DNA from: Strongylocentrotus purpuratus
Lineage: Eukaryota; Echinodermata; Echinoidea; Camarodonta; Strongylocentrotidae
Assembly (NCBI RefSeq): GCF_000002235.5
Contig: NW_022145606.1
Location: 22,810,095-22,874,094, forward strand
Length of the DNA stretch: 64,000 nucleotides
Direction: 5' to 3'
The number at the start of each line of letters is the position of its first letter. Position 1 is the stretch's first letter. The notes under the pieces were generated by a model. The model worked only from the letters and a program-made list of their open reading frames with translations, ran no database searches and was not told where the DNA came from. The position numbers and the translations under genes are program-made. Of the stretch, positions 23,546 through 36,790 are shown piece by piece.

Positions 23546-24874
23546 TCCAGATAGATAAAATATGTTAACAAATATATCAATTAGTAGGCTGTTTCCCGGC
23601 AAAATTTGTATCATCGCGTATTAGTCAAACCATATTCTTTCACATAATTGGTACTTCAATAAGAGCTTCCATTTCATTTTTTGAAATGGAGGCGTTTCCA
23701 AATGTGGTCTTTACCTCTAAGAATATGAGATCACTAGAGCTATGCGAATCTCGAATCGGCCATTTTGTGTGTGGATTATGACGTGTCTGGGACAACTTTC
23801 CCGTCTGTCGTGTACAAATATATCATTAATTTATGTTTTTCTCTTAAGTGCCTTCTCCCTCGGGGCACTAGTCAACATGTATTATGGATAGTATAATATT
23901 GTAGGTCCTCTGAAGAAAAAAGTTCATCCCCCGTCTTTCATTTATTGTTTTTAATGGAACAAATGTGAAAGTTTTTCGGCTCTACATCACAGTGACATTA
24001 ACGATACAGCCAATTTGAAGCTCGAATTTGTACAATGATCACAGCTTTCAAAATTTCTTAACTTTTTAATTTTTGGCCGATTCCCTACAAACTCTAACCA
24101 GTCTTCTTCTTTCATCTTCCTCCTTTATATTTGAGTAATTTGCTATTAAAGATGTATTTCTCTTTAACGCTTCAAATCTCATAGGAATTAAAGACGTTTT
24201 ACATTATTTGATTGCTGGTTAAACTAACTCTCCTTCGTATACAATTTTTGGTCAGTAGGTAAAGTGAAAAGCTGGGATTTCATTATAAAAGCAACTAAAA
24301 CGCGAGTGGGGGTTGGCAACAAAACAAAACAAAAAGTCCTCAAAAAAAATTAAGTGGAAATGTTACGTTAGTATTTACTAATGTTATCTATCTATTTGTC
24401 ATTTTATCTCTTCTGCATAGAGGGTGGCCATTTTAAAACGAGTAGGCAGATATACTGACCCTCAAAGGGGTCGTGTCTGTTCCCCTCGACACACAAACCA
24501 AATCTGGTAGGACCAAGACCACTCAAAGAAGACAATAGCTGCTGCATTCATGTTAATAAATGGACGAATAAATGAAATAACAGGTAATCACAAACCTAAC
24601 TTAAAAATTAAAAGTAACTTAAAATGTTAACCCTATATGGCGCCCGTATTCCAATAAAAGCGTTTTTCTAGAATTGGTTTGTAATAAAAAAAGGTAGTGT
24701 GAGGTCTAAGTTATCCCAAGCACGAGTTTTCTAAAAAAAAAAAAAAAAATCCTAATGGAAAACCTAAAAAGAAGACCTTACACCCCCTCCCCCCCAACAG
24801 AACGGAATGTCATGCCGATCGGTCAAATTTTTAAATTTCGGGACCCCAAAAAATAATAATATATGTCTTTTATA

Positions 24875-24880
24875 TTTATT
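24875..24880 (-). promoter_or_regulatory. Candidate poly(A) signal of A2
   Basis: AATAAA on the coding strand, about 85 nt after the A2 stop, matching the one in A1. Confidence 0.4.
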
Positions 24881-24962
24881 ATTATCATTTCTAAATTTCC
24901 CGCGTGTGTACAGCAAGACATTAATCCCCCCTCCCCCCTTTGATTCGAGATCAACTGCTTAT

Positions 24963-27633
24963 CTACCAGAAATGGCTAACAAAGACGGCTAGGAAGCTAC
25001 CGCACATCGTAGCTAGGAGACTGACGGAGTAGATAGCCCCGACGCCATTACAAAAATCGCCGGTACAGCAGTGTACGCAGGCCGTCGTACCGGCTTGACT
25101 CCTACATGTGTTAACACACTCAGATGATGATAGAGTATTGCAATCACGGGCCCAGGTCTCGCTGACACCATCGATGAGTAACGATGTTTTCTGTTTTTAA
25201 AAAAAGGTCAGATAGAGTAATAAGAAAGCACCCACAAGAAAATTAATAAGAAAAGAGAAAACAAACCAAAAAGAGTCATTACAGAAAACGATTAAAACAA
25301 ATAAACAAAGTTAGATACAGAAGTAAGAAGGCACTCACAAGAAAAACCGAAACCAAACAAACAACGACCAATAAAAAAAAAAAAAAGTAGTATTCATTCT
25401 AATTATCAGCCTTTGAATTGCACACTATCATACCGTGGGGCAGGACAAATTCTGACCCTTGGATGGATTCTCAAAGTAATTGTGTAAAACAAAGAGAGAG
25501 AGAGAGGAGGAGAGAGAAAGAGAGAGAGAGAGGAAGAGAGAGAGAGAGAGAGGGAGAGGGGATTAGATACAAATGCATAACAAAAAATAACTCTATTCTC
25601 ATCACAAATTGTTCAAAGTCATATTCATTTCAACTTTTGTTATGTTGATATTGCATTTAGAACTCGCGTTTGGATTTTTATGTCATTGTACTCCGTCCAA
25701 AGCGAGCGAGAGAAGAAAAATAAATCATGAGACGCTTCATCGAAGTAAAGATAAAAAATATACTCCGGCCGAATATGGGGATTTTCTGGTATTGCTTGCC
25801 AAAGTTCATCCTTTTTATATAAATTCGTGAGCAAGTGACGCCAGCGAGCAAAAATGGACACTTTGATAATTTTGAAATGTTATTTCATCATAAAAATTCA
25901 CAAGCTTGGGTATACAAATAGTATACTCGGGCATCTTCATTTAAACTGATATTTTAGGCACCCTAATATGTCGTTGCCCAAATAGTGTGCTTTAATTAAA
26001 CTGATATTTTAGGCACCCTAATATGTCGTTGCCCAAATAATGTGCTTTAATTAAACTGATATTTTAGGCACCCTAATATGTCGTTGCCTAAATAGTGTGC
26101 TTTAATTAAACTGATATTTTAGGCACCCTAATATGTCGTTGCCCAAATAATGTGCTTTAATTAAACTGATATTTTAGGCACCCTAATATGTCGTTGCCCA
26201 AATAATGTGCTTTAATTAAACTGATATTTTAGGCACCCTAATATGTCGTTGCCCAAATAATGTGATGATTGCTCGAAAATTGACACTCTAAAAATCCCGG
26301 GGGGAAGCGCGAGCCTCTCGTACGTCTTTGACTGTAGCATAGCAGTGGAGTTGCACATTTTTGGCATAAACGGCTTTCTGTTCACTTCTTCTTCAACTGA
26401 GGCTGAAATTAACACACTTTGGAGGAATATAGTCAAAGAATTTAGCCAGGTTACAGAAGGTTAAGAACTCTTTCTAATGTTGAACCTTTAAAAACAAAAC
26501 CTTGCATTATATTGCCTACATAAGCATTATAATCAACCGTATCCAATTCCTTCCCCCTAAAAAATCATTTCATAGTGTAATCATACTTATAACAGTGAAT
26601 CAGCTTTATCATAAATGGATAAGGCCAAACATACTTGATCCCTAGATTTTCACAAATAAAGAGAGCCTAGGTTCCATGTTTTGTTTTATTTACATAGAAG
26701 AGCTATTGGGTAAATTTCAACACACATTTTTGTTAAATAAAATGGCATTTGAACAGGCACTAGAGAGGCTTAAAACTTAATTAATTCATTAAAAAAATTG
26801 TTAGATAACAAATGAAAAGAAATTTAAGCGGGCCTTAAAAAAGGATAGAGGACAGAAAGAAAAACTGGACTTACAACACAACCATTTTCGCAAGTGGTGA
26901 CGTTGGTTACTCCTGAGCTTCTGTCAAATGGGTCCACGCACCTCGCGTCATTCAAAATTCCACCGCCAGTGGTGTACACACAATGGTAGCATGATGTCGC
27001 AGCTTCGCCGACATGAGCTGGGAGTAATAATAACAATAGTAATAATGATAATGATATCAATAGAAACCATTATAATACTAATTTTGTTTACCAAGAAAAG
27101 CAATTACAAGTTACCCATTGACACCTTGGTGGAGAGCAGGCGCGGATCCGGGATTTATTAGGGGAGGGGGGGGGGGGAGGCCCACCTTTGAAATCAGTTT
27201 GAAATTTAGTGTGTTGAAATTTGAAAATCGTGCCGGCCGATATTTCGCTCATTTGGATTGGGGGGGGGGGGGGGGGGGGGGTAGTGGGTACTATTTTTCT
27301 TTTTTTTGCCCCCGGAAATTTGAAAATCGTGCCGGTCGCTATTTCGCTCAACACCCCACATCCCACCCAGCCCCCCCCCCCCCCTTGAGCAAAAAAAAAA
27401 GAGAGGAAAATTTCTAGTCACAATTAATTTTTGTTTCCTTTTTTGACCAGGGGGGGGGGAAGGGACCGCTGCCCACCCCCCCCCCCCCCCTTCCTGTATC
27501 CGCGACTTTTGGAGAGTAACAAATGTGACTTGAGAATTGCACCCAAAACTGTTAAAAGTATTTCAAGGAGTGGAAGTATCTTACCGAAAGAAAAGACTGC
27601 TGCCAGTACAAAGATCAACAAAATCTTATCCAT
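24963..27633 (-). CDS. Ly6/uPAR-type three-finger protein A2, likely GPI-anchored
   Basis: Exons 27633-27585, 27017-26875 and 25190-24963 on the minus strand, 420 nt (139 aa), with the same splice phases as A1. All 12 cysteines, the N55 sequon, the CCTGDFCN motif and the hydrophobic tail are kept. Relative to A1 I see three amino-acid changes: S5L and L9V in the signal peptide and V38L in the mature chain. The 228-nt last exon differs by only two silent changes. Both paralogues therefore look functional. Predicted product: small extracellular protein tethered by a lipid anchor; partner unknown. Intron 1 again carries the hAT MITE and intron 2 the 55-bp minisatellite, here with six units. Confidence 0.88.
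25943..26264. repeat. 55-bp minisatellite in A2 intron 2, six units
   Basis: Same unit as 2946-3212 but one copy more. The third unit carries a GTTGCCTAAATAG variant, so the extra unit can be located by comparison. Confidence 0.95.
27137..27508. mobile_element. hAT-type MITE in A2 intron 1
   Basis: Orthologous position to 4084-4430. The left end is intact (CAGGCGCGGATCC); the right end has mutated to GTATCCGCGACTT, and the right TSD reads TTGGAGAG. Poly-G and poly-C runs differ in length from copy 1. Confidence 0.8.
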
Positions 27634-28595
27634 TCTGAAACCTTTTTACCTTGTCTCAGCAAAAACAATAGAGATTTCTGAAAAGACAACATGTGCAAAT
27701 GGTTAGTTTTTAAGGATCACTTCTAGAACATGGTTCTTTTATTACACAATATCAAACATAATGATACACACCATATCTTTATGATGTGATTGACGTCATG
27801 CGGAGCTTTAAATGACATCTCCCCCCCCCCCCCCCCTCAAAAAAGGAAAGCAAAAGGAAAGGTTAAATATGTATAGAAAAAGAAATCAGTCATATTCTGT
27901 GTTCTATTCAAATTGTTATGAATTTATATGACAGAAGATGATTCTAAAAAGAAATTAAACAACATCAATACCAAAGGTACCACATTTTACCATGGGTTAA
28001 TAATGTTTGTAAATGTTTGAATGAATGAATCTGAAACTGGGACCGGGTTAGTAATTTATGTTAAACGCTAACAGACGGTATTTCGTATTGAGCTCTATAT
28101 AAATTCAGATTATTACATTGTTATATCAACAGTTGATTGAAAATTACAATGTACTTTGGAAATAAAGAATCCATAGGCCTATATTTATTATCGCCACGGT
28201 TAAACTCATCTTTCCATTTGTGAGGATTTTTTTTACACTTTTTCCTCTTATAACTCAAAAGTGTAATTTATTAGAAACAGGCTTTAGGTAGGACATATAG
28301 ATTCCATCCCCTTTGGTTTAACATATTTAAATATTCAAATAGCATTACACAGGCCTTAATATAGTAAAGAAGTGTTTTGTGTACGCCATATTTGCCTCCC
28401 GGAATCGATCACATTCTAAAATATCTTTGACAAAGCGTGGTGTGCAAAAAATTATTTAAATTCTTATTTTCTTTTGCAATCATAAAAAGTACTCATCAAA
28501 GTTATTTCTATTTCACTTTATATTTATCTATCTCCTTTTTATTAATTGCAACCATAAAGTTGGATTTCAAATACAAATATAAAAAGATCCTTTAA

Positions 28596-29058
28596 CCCTA
28601 AAAAGGCCGGGGGCATTATGCCTCCCCCCCCCCCCCACGATTCTTCTGAATGTTCGGGAACGCATATGGATGGCGCCCCGCCGCTCGCTGACTTTTTTCT
28701 TTCGAGTCTTGCGCATCTTTAAAACAATTAAAATCGGACCTACGGTTGTATTATTATTCCAAATGGTCTAATGAATATTTGTGGTGAAAAATAATGCTTA
28801 AATATGAATAATATATGATTTATGGGTAAAAATGTGATTTATGACCTTATTTTTATAAATTACCATAAATATGCAAATGAGTGAATTAAAAAAAAGAAGT
28901 GAAATTATCATTTTATTCTATACACTTCACTTGACATGCGTGCACATTTTTTGCGGAGATCGGCAGTTTCACGGCCGAGATCTTAAGGGGGGCATAATGC
29001 CCCCCCCCCCCCCATCCCCGGCCGTACTAAGACCTCAAATAGCCCGGCCTTTTTAGGG
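28596..29058. mobile_element. piggyBac-type MITE, copy 2
   Basis: Duplicate of 6507-6965. The left flank TTAA is at 28592-28595 and the ends CCCTAAAAAGGCCGGG and CCCGGCCTTTTTAGGG match perfectly here. Confidence 0.8.
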
Positions 29059-31007
29059 TTTAAAATGGTTGAATTTATTTACTCAGTGAAACTGTCTAAA
29101 GTCTATGTGATACATGGTTTATCATACACACGTAATAAAATATGAAGGTAAATAAAGGTAACAAAAAGGAAATGATATATGATTTTATGAGAGTTGTGTA
29201 CATGGACAGTCCTTCAATCAACACTTTAAAATCGGTAACACCGTCATGTCTATTCCTGTAACAGAAAGTTATGTCAATGTGCTGACATATGCAGAATTGT
29301 GGGTAGGCTATCGCTATGAAGGTAGCTCTTCCTAATTATTTGTATTATATTGGCCAATGTCAATACGACTTTGGTTTTATGAAGATTTAGATAAAAAGCC
29401 AGGTAATTGCCATTAAAAATAATTAAATTAATATGTTTATATGATTTACGGGCCGATTATCGTGTCGATTATGACATGAATAGAACCCCATAGTAGTATC
29501 GTGATTCACATAACATAACAGAGACATTGAATTACTCATAATATAAAGCAATGACAGTAATTTAAAGCGATACTGGGCTGATGAACTTTCTGTCCCATCG
29601 TATTTGCAAAATAGTGAATAGAGAGCTTAGGGAAGCAGATGGCGTTGCGTAACATTTTGTAATATTTTGAATTCCAGAGGGGGACTGTGCATTGATATGG
29701 ACAGCTGTTGATGGAAATGATTGCTGGAGAGGGTTACATTTCTTTTTGTTAAGCCAAGTTAATCTTGAATATTTTTCCCTCGGAAAAATATGCAAGCATC
29801 GAGCTTTGAAGCCATGGGTGGCACCGAAAAATTAGGTTTCGTTCAATGAAGATGTATTTAGCTATAACATATAAAACAAAGAATTCACAACATATGACTA
29901 ATGCAACTTTCTATTAGTTATAAAATGCTTTTCCGTTCTCAGATAGCTCTACTGAAGACAGAGCCATTTCAACCAGCGAAATCGACCAAGGAAATCGTGA
30001 GTTAGAGCGAATGAAAGGTTTCATCATCATGATTCCCATCTAATTATTGACATTTTCCGAAAATTTTCGAAATTTGTGCAAAGCTAGGAAAGTAGTTTAA
30101 AGGTTATCTTCCTAAAGAACTAAATAAAATTGTGTTATATTTTTTGCGCATTTATTGATTGATAAAGTTGTCAAGTTATCACCACTATTCACCCCAAGTA
30201 CGGGCCAGCAAAGCAAAAGCCGCCGTGCTCGCTGAGTTGAGCTGTGTGTGGAAAGGGAGGACTTGCTGTACGGTTTCGGAGGGGGGTTGAGGGGATTACG
30301 GTAGGGGAAACAAAAGACGCGCGGTGTCAGGAATGACTTCAAATGGGCCTCTTGGACGGAATCTCCATTCATTACAGCTTCCTGGTTCTGCATACTTTGG
30401 TGTCGGCTGCAAAAGGGACATAGTATCTTCAAAGGAGCTACACAAAGAAAATTCACTAACAACTGATAATTAGAACAAATTACATATGGATGGAAAGATT
30501 TTCTCTTGAAAAGCTGAGAAATCATATAGATATCATGGAAAGGCGTAAAATGCAATTTTTCAAAAACCTTCTTAGACCCCCAAGCGCCCCCGAACGTGAG
30601 CCAAAACACACGAGCGTAGCGAGCTCTGAATAGTGAGGTCACACACTGGACAAACAGCTCAGTGCCGTGTAGCAGTCTGCAGCTAGCCAGCCGTGTCCCG
30701 TATGTGACGCCACAAATATTGACATTCTATAAAGGACCGCTGATTAAGGCAGAAAATCTGGATCTCAAAACTAACATTTTTGAGAGTTGATTACTGCGGG
30801 CCCCAAACATATTTTGAAGAAAAGAGTTGTCGTATTTGATCAGCAAGGCTTCCCCTTCGCAATGATATGAGTTTTGCATCAATTCAAAACACTTGATTCT
30901 TTGTGTGGCTACTTTACATTCCTCTCGACAGGCTAGAGTTGCAGATTATTGGGGCCCTAATGGAGTAACTTATAGGGTCCCTAGCCTTTAGTCTTATGTG
31001 GGCCTAA

Positions 31008-31374
31008 AGGGGCACGTTCCCGCCAGTGTAGTTATCGCTGCTCTAGTCATCGCCATCTTGGTTCCGAAGATCGACTTCTTATTTGCATACAGCTGTCAAT
31101 CAAAGTACGCGCGTCCTGGCCTGCCTTCGCCAAACCAGCTGATCGCTGCCGATTGTGACGTCACGAAAGTGGGCGGAAACAGCAGCCGAATCTTAGAGCC
31201 GAACTGCGATTGGTATTACTTCGGTACATGTATGCGATAATCGGCATTGTGCGGGCATTCGGAACATGCCATCTGCGTAAGAGCCGTATTCTGATGGTGT
31301 CAATAGGCAGCTAGCACCGTCCGCCAGCTGGTACGTATTTTGAACGCCCTCTGGAATACGGGGAACATGCCCCT
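31008..31374. mobile_element. TTAA-type MITE, copy 2
   Basis: Duplicate of 8920-9296. The right TTAA is at 31375-31378; the left target has mutated to CTAA. Confidence 0.75.
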
Positions 31375-32409
31375 TTAACCTATATCCTAATTCGTTGTAT
31401 CGTTCATTGTGGGTTATCTGCACCAAACGGAAATGTTTAGCCAATTGTTTTTGTTCTGAAATGCATGAAAACACTGGCGGGCCCCTAAAAAAAAAACAAA
31501 ATTGGAGCTTTGGGCACTAATTTTCAAAATTCAATCGGTGACACAGTTTTGGGCATTACATTTTAATTATAATTCCGCATTTAAAAAAAAAAGATGAACA
31601 CCATTTCCCTGTCGAAGCCATCTGTGTACCTAACCAGACACCTAGGTTCGAAACAATAATGTATACGCAATCTACTCTTAACATATTCAAATGAACTTTT
31701 TCCTCTGATGTCTAACTTTCCTTCACGTTTTCTCTCCATTATACTGGGTTTCTCTGTTATATAATCGTTATATCAAGAAACATAGGCATTAATCTTACAG
31801 TAACGTGACTCTATGTCTAATGTAGCGCTCGAAACACACGCCTCGCTTTTCGGGTTTCAAGCTCGTTTTACTTTCTTTTATCATTAACTGTGCGGGCCTA
31901 CAGCTACTGATATCTCTGTTGCGGGGCGGCAGGAGTGACAGACATGAGCGGTGTACAAGAACCCATTATCATTATTATCATTTACCACAATTGTAAAACT
32001 AATGGAAAGTAAAACAATTTGAATACATTTTACAAATAATTAGAGTTTAAACAAAAATCTAGAATTCCTTACCTGGTTATGTAAGTTTGCAGTGAAGGAG
32101 AGGACAGACTGAAGCTTATTTCCTTCCAAACGACTGAACGCGCTCTATTGAGATGTTACATATATATATATATATATATATGTATATTTAATAGACTGCA
32201 CGCAATATGATTTATGCAAATTCAGAATAGATCTCTTCGCCATGATTGGTTGGCAAGAAGGAGCTGTGGAGTTTATGTCATCACAGAGGCGAAGCGTACG
32301 TTATCCATTCAAGAAAAGGGCAGTGGAACAAAAGGGGGTGCCGGGGGGCACCGACCTTCCTCGGAAAATGAAGCATCCGAAGAGGAGGTGGTCCATGCGT
32401 CTATCCTTT

Positions 32410-32946
32410 TCTTGTCTCCCCCTCCCCTTCTTTATTTCCATTTCTCTCTTTTCTCGCTTTTACCTTCATTTTCTAATTCATTTTGTTCTACCCGTCGATC
32501 GGGGGGGGGGGGCAAGTCCCTCTTTGCCACTCTTTTTAGATGTGCCACCATTGATATGAAATGATTGTGATTGGCTCGCTTACAGGCTATGCCACGCCTC
32601 CATAAGATGATATTCGTAATGTTTGCTTACCTCTTTTTTTAGCGATGGAGTAATATTTGTAAAGAATTTTTTCCTGATATTTATTTGTCTACCCCCTCTC
32701 CTTCTTTATTTCCATTTCTCTCTTTTCTCGCTTTTACCTTTAATTTCATTTTGTTTCTACCCGTCGATCCGGGGGGCACGTCCCTCTTTGCCACTCTATC
32801 TAGCTGTGCCACCATTGACGAAATGATTGTGATTGGCTCGCTTACAGGCTAGGCCACGCCTCCATTAGATGATATTCGTAATGTTTGTTTACCTCTATTT
32901 TTAGCGATGGAGTAATATTTGTAAAGAATTTTTACTGATTTTATCA
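32410..32946. repeat. Local direct duplication of about 270 bp
   Basis: Two adjacent copies (about 32410-32677 and 32683-32946) run from a TCTCCTT-rich stretch through CTACCCGTCGATC and TGTGCCACCATTGA to GATGGAGTAATATTTG. Copy 1 has this segment only once (10325-10590). Confidence 0.85.
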
Positions 32947-33020
32947 TCTGTAGATTTAGCGCCTTTTCAAATAAAATTCCGTTGACCGTCCGTTTTGTAC
33001 GTTCCACAAATTAAAATTAA

Positions 33021-33412
33021 AGATAAACTCCAGTACTGGTAAAACAAAATAATAATTCTCACATAATCAAACGAAAGTTACACTGAATGTTCAAGATTAC
33101 AAATAAATGACATGTGCCAAACAATTTTGGAAGAAAATGTACACTGGCTGAGTAATGAGCATAGAAAGACAAGGAAATCAAGGTAGTACTAGCCCCGACA
33201 CCATGTGTGTTGTCCCATATATAGCTTTCTATGTGAGTGCTTGTTACTTTACCCAGACTCGGTCAAATTTATTATGATTTTGATGACTCCAGAACCTTGC
33301 AGTGCACACCAATACTTACATGCTACATGATCAACTGTTTCTGATCCTTTCCACACCATTTCTTTCACAATGCAATCGCATTACCAGTACTAAAGTTTAT
33401 CTTTAAAAGCGA
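33021..33412. mobile_element. TTAA-flanked AGATAAAC MITE private to copy 2
   Basis: TTAA at 33017-33020 and 33413-33416. The ends AGATAAACTCCAGTACTGG and CCAGTACTAAAGTTTATCT are inverted with one indel. Copy 1 lacks it (10645-10665), so it inserted after the duplication, or was cleanly lost from copy 1. Confidence 0.85.
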
Positions 33413-35399
33413 AATACATACAATTTGATAGCACAGCATGTGTTTTTTCATCTTTGTGGAACAAAAATGATTGAGTAGTAAAATGAAGAATGATCCCTAA
33501 AGAAACGCTTTTGTTTGTTTTATTCCAAAAGTTGCTAACAAAAAACTGAAAAAAATCAAATCAATTTTTGGGAAGCTACATACAAGCAATTTATGTTACA
33601 TTTATTATAATTTACATTGATCATCATTCTAGGCTGGTAACTGTAATAATCTACCAAACAAATAATACGTTGCCTGAGGAAAAATGTAATATTAGAGCAA
33701 ATTTGTAATTGCTATAGAGAATTTAGTGCCTTTTGGAATGAAAGATAAATTTGTAACCAATTGTCTTTTTACCTTTCGAAGAAGTGTTTATTAAAATGCA
33801 ATATAATGATTTTGATTCCCATGCTTGAGATCCCCATATTTATCTTTTTGAAATTTATTTCTGTCGAAACTGGGAAGAGCTCTATTTTGGAATTCAGCTC
33901 TTCATATGTTGACCAAGATACAGATGAAATCATGGATAATAATAGCCTATCGGTAAACACAGATATATGTTTATTAAAGCATACACCCCCAACCTTTGTT
34001 TACTAGCTATATTGTGTGTGTCTATTACAAGGCGAACGGGATCTTTGGGGTATAGAGTACCACAATTAATAGAAGAACGATTAGCATTATTTTATTTTTT
34101 ACAAGACATTTTTAATTCTATGTGTTTTACGTCCATTATATTAATTTCTGTATCATGTATATTTCTTTCTCACATCGGTACCATATAAATTTACTCAGTG
34201 TTATTAATATTATAATTGATGATTTCATACTTACATGTAAATGTAATTATTACATTCAATATTTCAATTCTCATTATTATTATCACTACTATTATCATAG
34301 TTTTTGTTGTTATTATTATAATTATTATTAGCATCATCACTTTCATTATTATTATATTATCATAATTTGTTCGTTTCTTTCTTTCTTTCTTTCTTTCTCT
34401 TGTTCCTTTCATGCGGAATGAGCAATGACCCTTTTCCATTCTTAGGAAGGCCCATGAAGATTCAGCCGTTTTACCCGGAGTTTCCCCAAACATATATTTT
34501 AAAAGCGTTGTTTTATTAAATAGAAAACTCAAGATTACTCAAAACTTGTTTTCCTTTAGAAGAGATAATGGATCGATATTCTCTTCAATTTTCAAAGATT
34601 TTAGAGGACCGTGATGAGAAATAGAGCCTTTTGAATAACAAGGAGGTAATCCGTTTTTTAAAGATTCTATTGGATTCGGGCTCTTTTATCCGTGCGCGGT
34701 CACCGAAAGTACCTCAGTCATTTCTGAAAAATATGCAAATATTTGAAATAAATTAGAAATATTTGAACGTGAAATCGTGTTCTCACTAGGCCTAAAAATA
34801 AATATGGCATGTATTGCTCTTTACGACCGACCCAAAAATCTTAAAATCTACGGTGGGCGCTTTAATTTTTTGTTTTTGTTTTACCATTTAAAAAAAAAAT
34901 GTATTAGACCATTCAAAACTGAAAAATAATATCATCCCAAATAGGGATACATAATTTAAAAAAAAGATTTCCGACCGACCCATGTATAGATCCTGGGCTA
35001 TGATCTATACATGCCATCTAAATGTCCATAGCTAATTTTAGCTATGATTCATAGCCAAAGTAAGCTATGGACATTTTAGATTTCATTTCATTTCAAGCCT
35101 TCATTGTCAAACTACAAAATAGGCCATTTACGACAATTCACGTGCAAATATTGACACATAAACGGCTGAAAAGTGTGGTTATAAAAAGGCACCCTCTAGG
35201 TGCGCCGAAAGCAGTTTGGGATGGGGGGGGGCAAACATTCAAGGGGGCTCACCTTCCGGGGCAGTGACGTAATGAGCACAAACGCTTGGAAGGGGGGGGG
35301 GAGAAGAAAAATTGCATCACCACCACTCTTCCACGTAACATGCAGGCTCCGCGGAACGTTTTTCGAAGTGGAGTATTAACGATCAGGAAGAGCGTAAAT

Positions 35400-35900
35400 T
35401 TAAGTAGGGTACACGGGGCGGAGCCCCCGGAAGCTCAGGGGTTTTGGGCAATAAATTACGGTCAGATGAGCATATTTTAATACCTTATTTGTGACACTGG
35501 CAGGTCACGAATTGGTGTGGGGTCCATGGGGCGAAGCCCCCGGAAGCTGAGGGGCTTTGAGCAATAAATTACGGTCAGATGAGCATATTTTAATACCTTA
35601 TTTGTGACACTGGCAGGTCACGAATTGGTGTGGGGTCCATGGGCAAAGCCCCCGGAAGCTGAGGGGTTTCGAGCAATAAGTTACGGTCAGATGAGCATAT
35701 TATGATACCTTATTTGTGACACTGGCAGGTACGAAGTGGCGTGGGGTCCACAGGGGCTCAGGGGTTTTAGGCAATAAATTACGGTCAGATGAGCAATCAG
35801 GGGTCCGCCTTGGCGCCATTGGTTGGGTTCAGGGGGCAAAGCCCAGGAAGCTCAGGGGTTTAGGCATTTGATAACGGTCAGATGAGCAAACCTCATTATT
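35400..35900. repeat. GATGAGCATATT minisatellite, about 112-bp unit
   Basis: GTCAGATGAG recurs at 35461, 35574, 35686 and 35784 (spacing 113, 112, 98). Each unit carries GTGACACTGGCAGGT and GGAAGCTCAGGGG-type phrases. A leader with an AATGTCCATAGC hairpin lies at 35018-35390. Confidence 0.88.
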
Positions 35901-36079
35901 CTGTGACAAAGGCAGGTTACTTTTTTATATCTTTATTCAGGAATTTGCCATTTTTCCAACAAATGCATAGAAAAGTATTATTTACTAAAGATTGAGGAAA
36001 GATGAGGAAAAATTATGTCATTTCAGCAACATTTGTATCGAAATAGAAATGAACCACGTAAGAATTATATTTGGGGGAC

Positions 36080-36790
36080 AACTGCCCCCACCCCAAGCCC
36101 TACCCCCCCCCCCCCACCGATCTACACCTTGTTGGCGAGAAAATAACAACTGATCTCCCTTACTTTCTTCTTTCTCTTTTTTTCTTTCCCTTTCTCTCCT
36201 TTTTTCCTTTCCCTTCCCTTCCGTTTCTCTGTTTTAGGTTTGCTGGGGGGGGGGGGAGCTAGGGCCTTTCGCCCCCCTCGATCTATACGTTGATGGTGGG
36301 TTTAATCGCAACTGTTGTCCCCTTCTTTTCTTCTTCCTCTTTTTGTTTCCTCTTTGCTCTCCTCTTTCCCTTCCCTTCCTTCCCCCTTTTTGTTGTTGTT
36401 GGGAGGAGACAAGCACCTCCTCCCCCCCCCCCGAAGTACATTTTGGCGGGAAAATCTCGACTGATATCCCCTTCTTTTCTTTTTCTTCCTTCCCTTTATC
36501 TCCTCTCTTCTTTTTTTCCCTTTCCTTCCTTCTGGCATATTTTTTGTTTTGTTTGGGGGGGGGGGTTAAAGCTGGGAGGCAAGGTCTTTTCTCTCCCTCC
36601 CCCTCCAATCTCCTTCTCCCCTCCCCCCCCCCCCCTTTCATTTCTTCTTCCTCTTCTTTCTTCCCTTTTTTCTCCTTTTTCCCTTTCCCTTCTTTTCCTT
36701 CTCTCTATCTCTCTCTCTCTTTTTGCCGGAGGGGGGGGGGGGGGGGGGCAAGAGCCGCTCGGCCCCACCAACCTGGATCCGCGCCTGGTC
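36080..36790. repeat. Pyrimidine-rich tandem repeat, about 150-170-bp units
   Basis: Four units, each a G or C run, a short mixed part (GATCTACACCTTG, GATCTATACGTTG, GTACATTTTGGC) and 80-100 nt of nearly pure C/T. It ends in GGATCCGCGCCTG, the end of a CAGGCGCGGATCC hAT MITE, so it probably expanded inside such an element. Confidence 0.7.

Larger units (their letters stand above)
27634..34214. other. Intergenic DNA 5' of A2, collinear with copy 1
   Basis: Follows 4556-11480 closely apart from a deletion near 27995 and the private insertions listed separately. The frame at 30112-30642 (minus) differs from its copy-1 partner by frameshifts at both ends and is not accepted as a gene. Confidence 0.6.
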
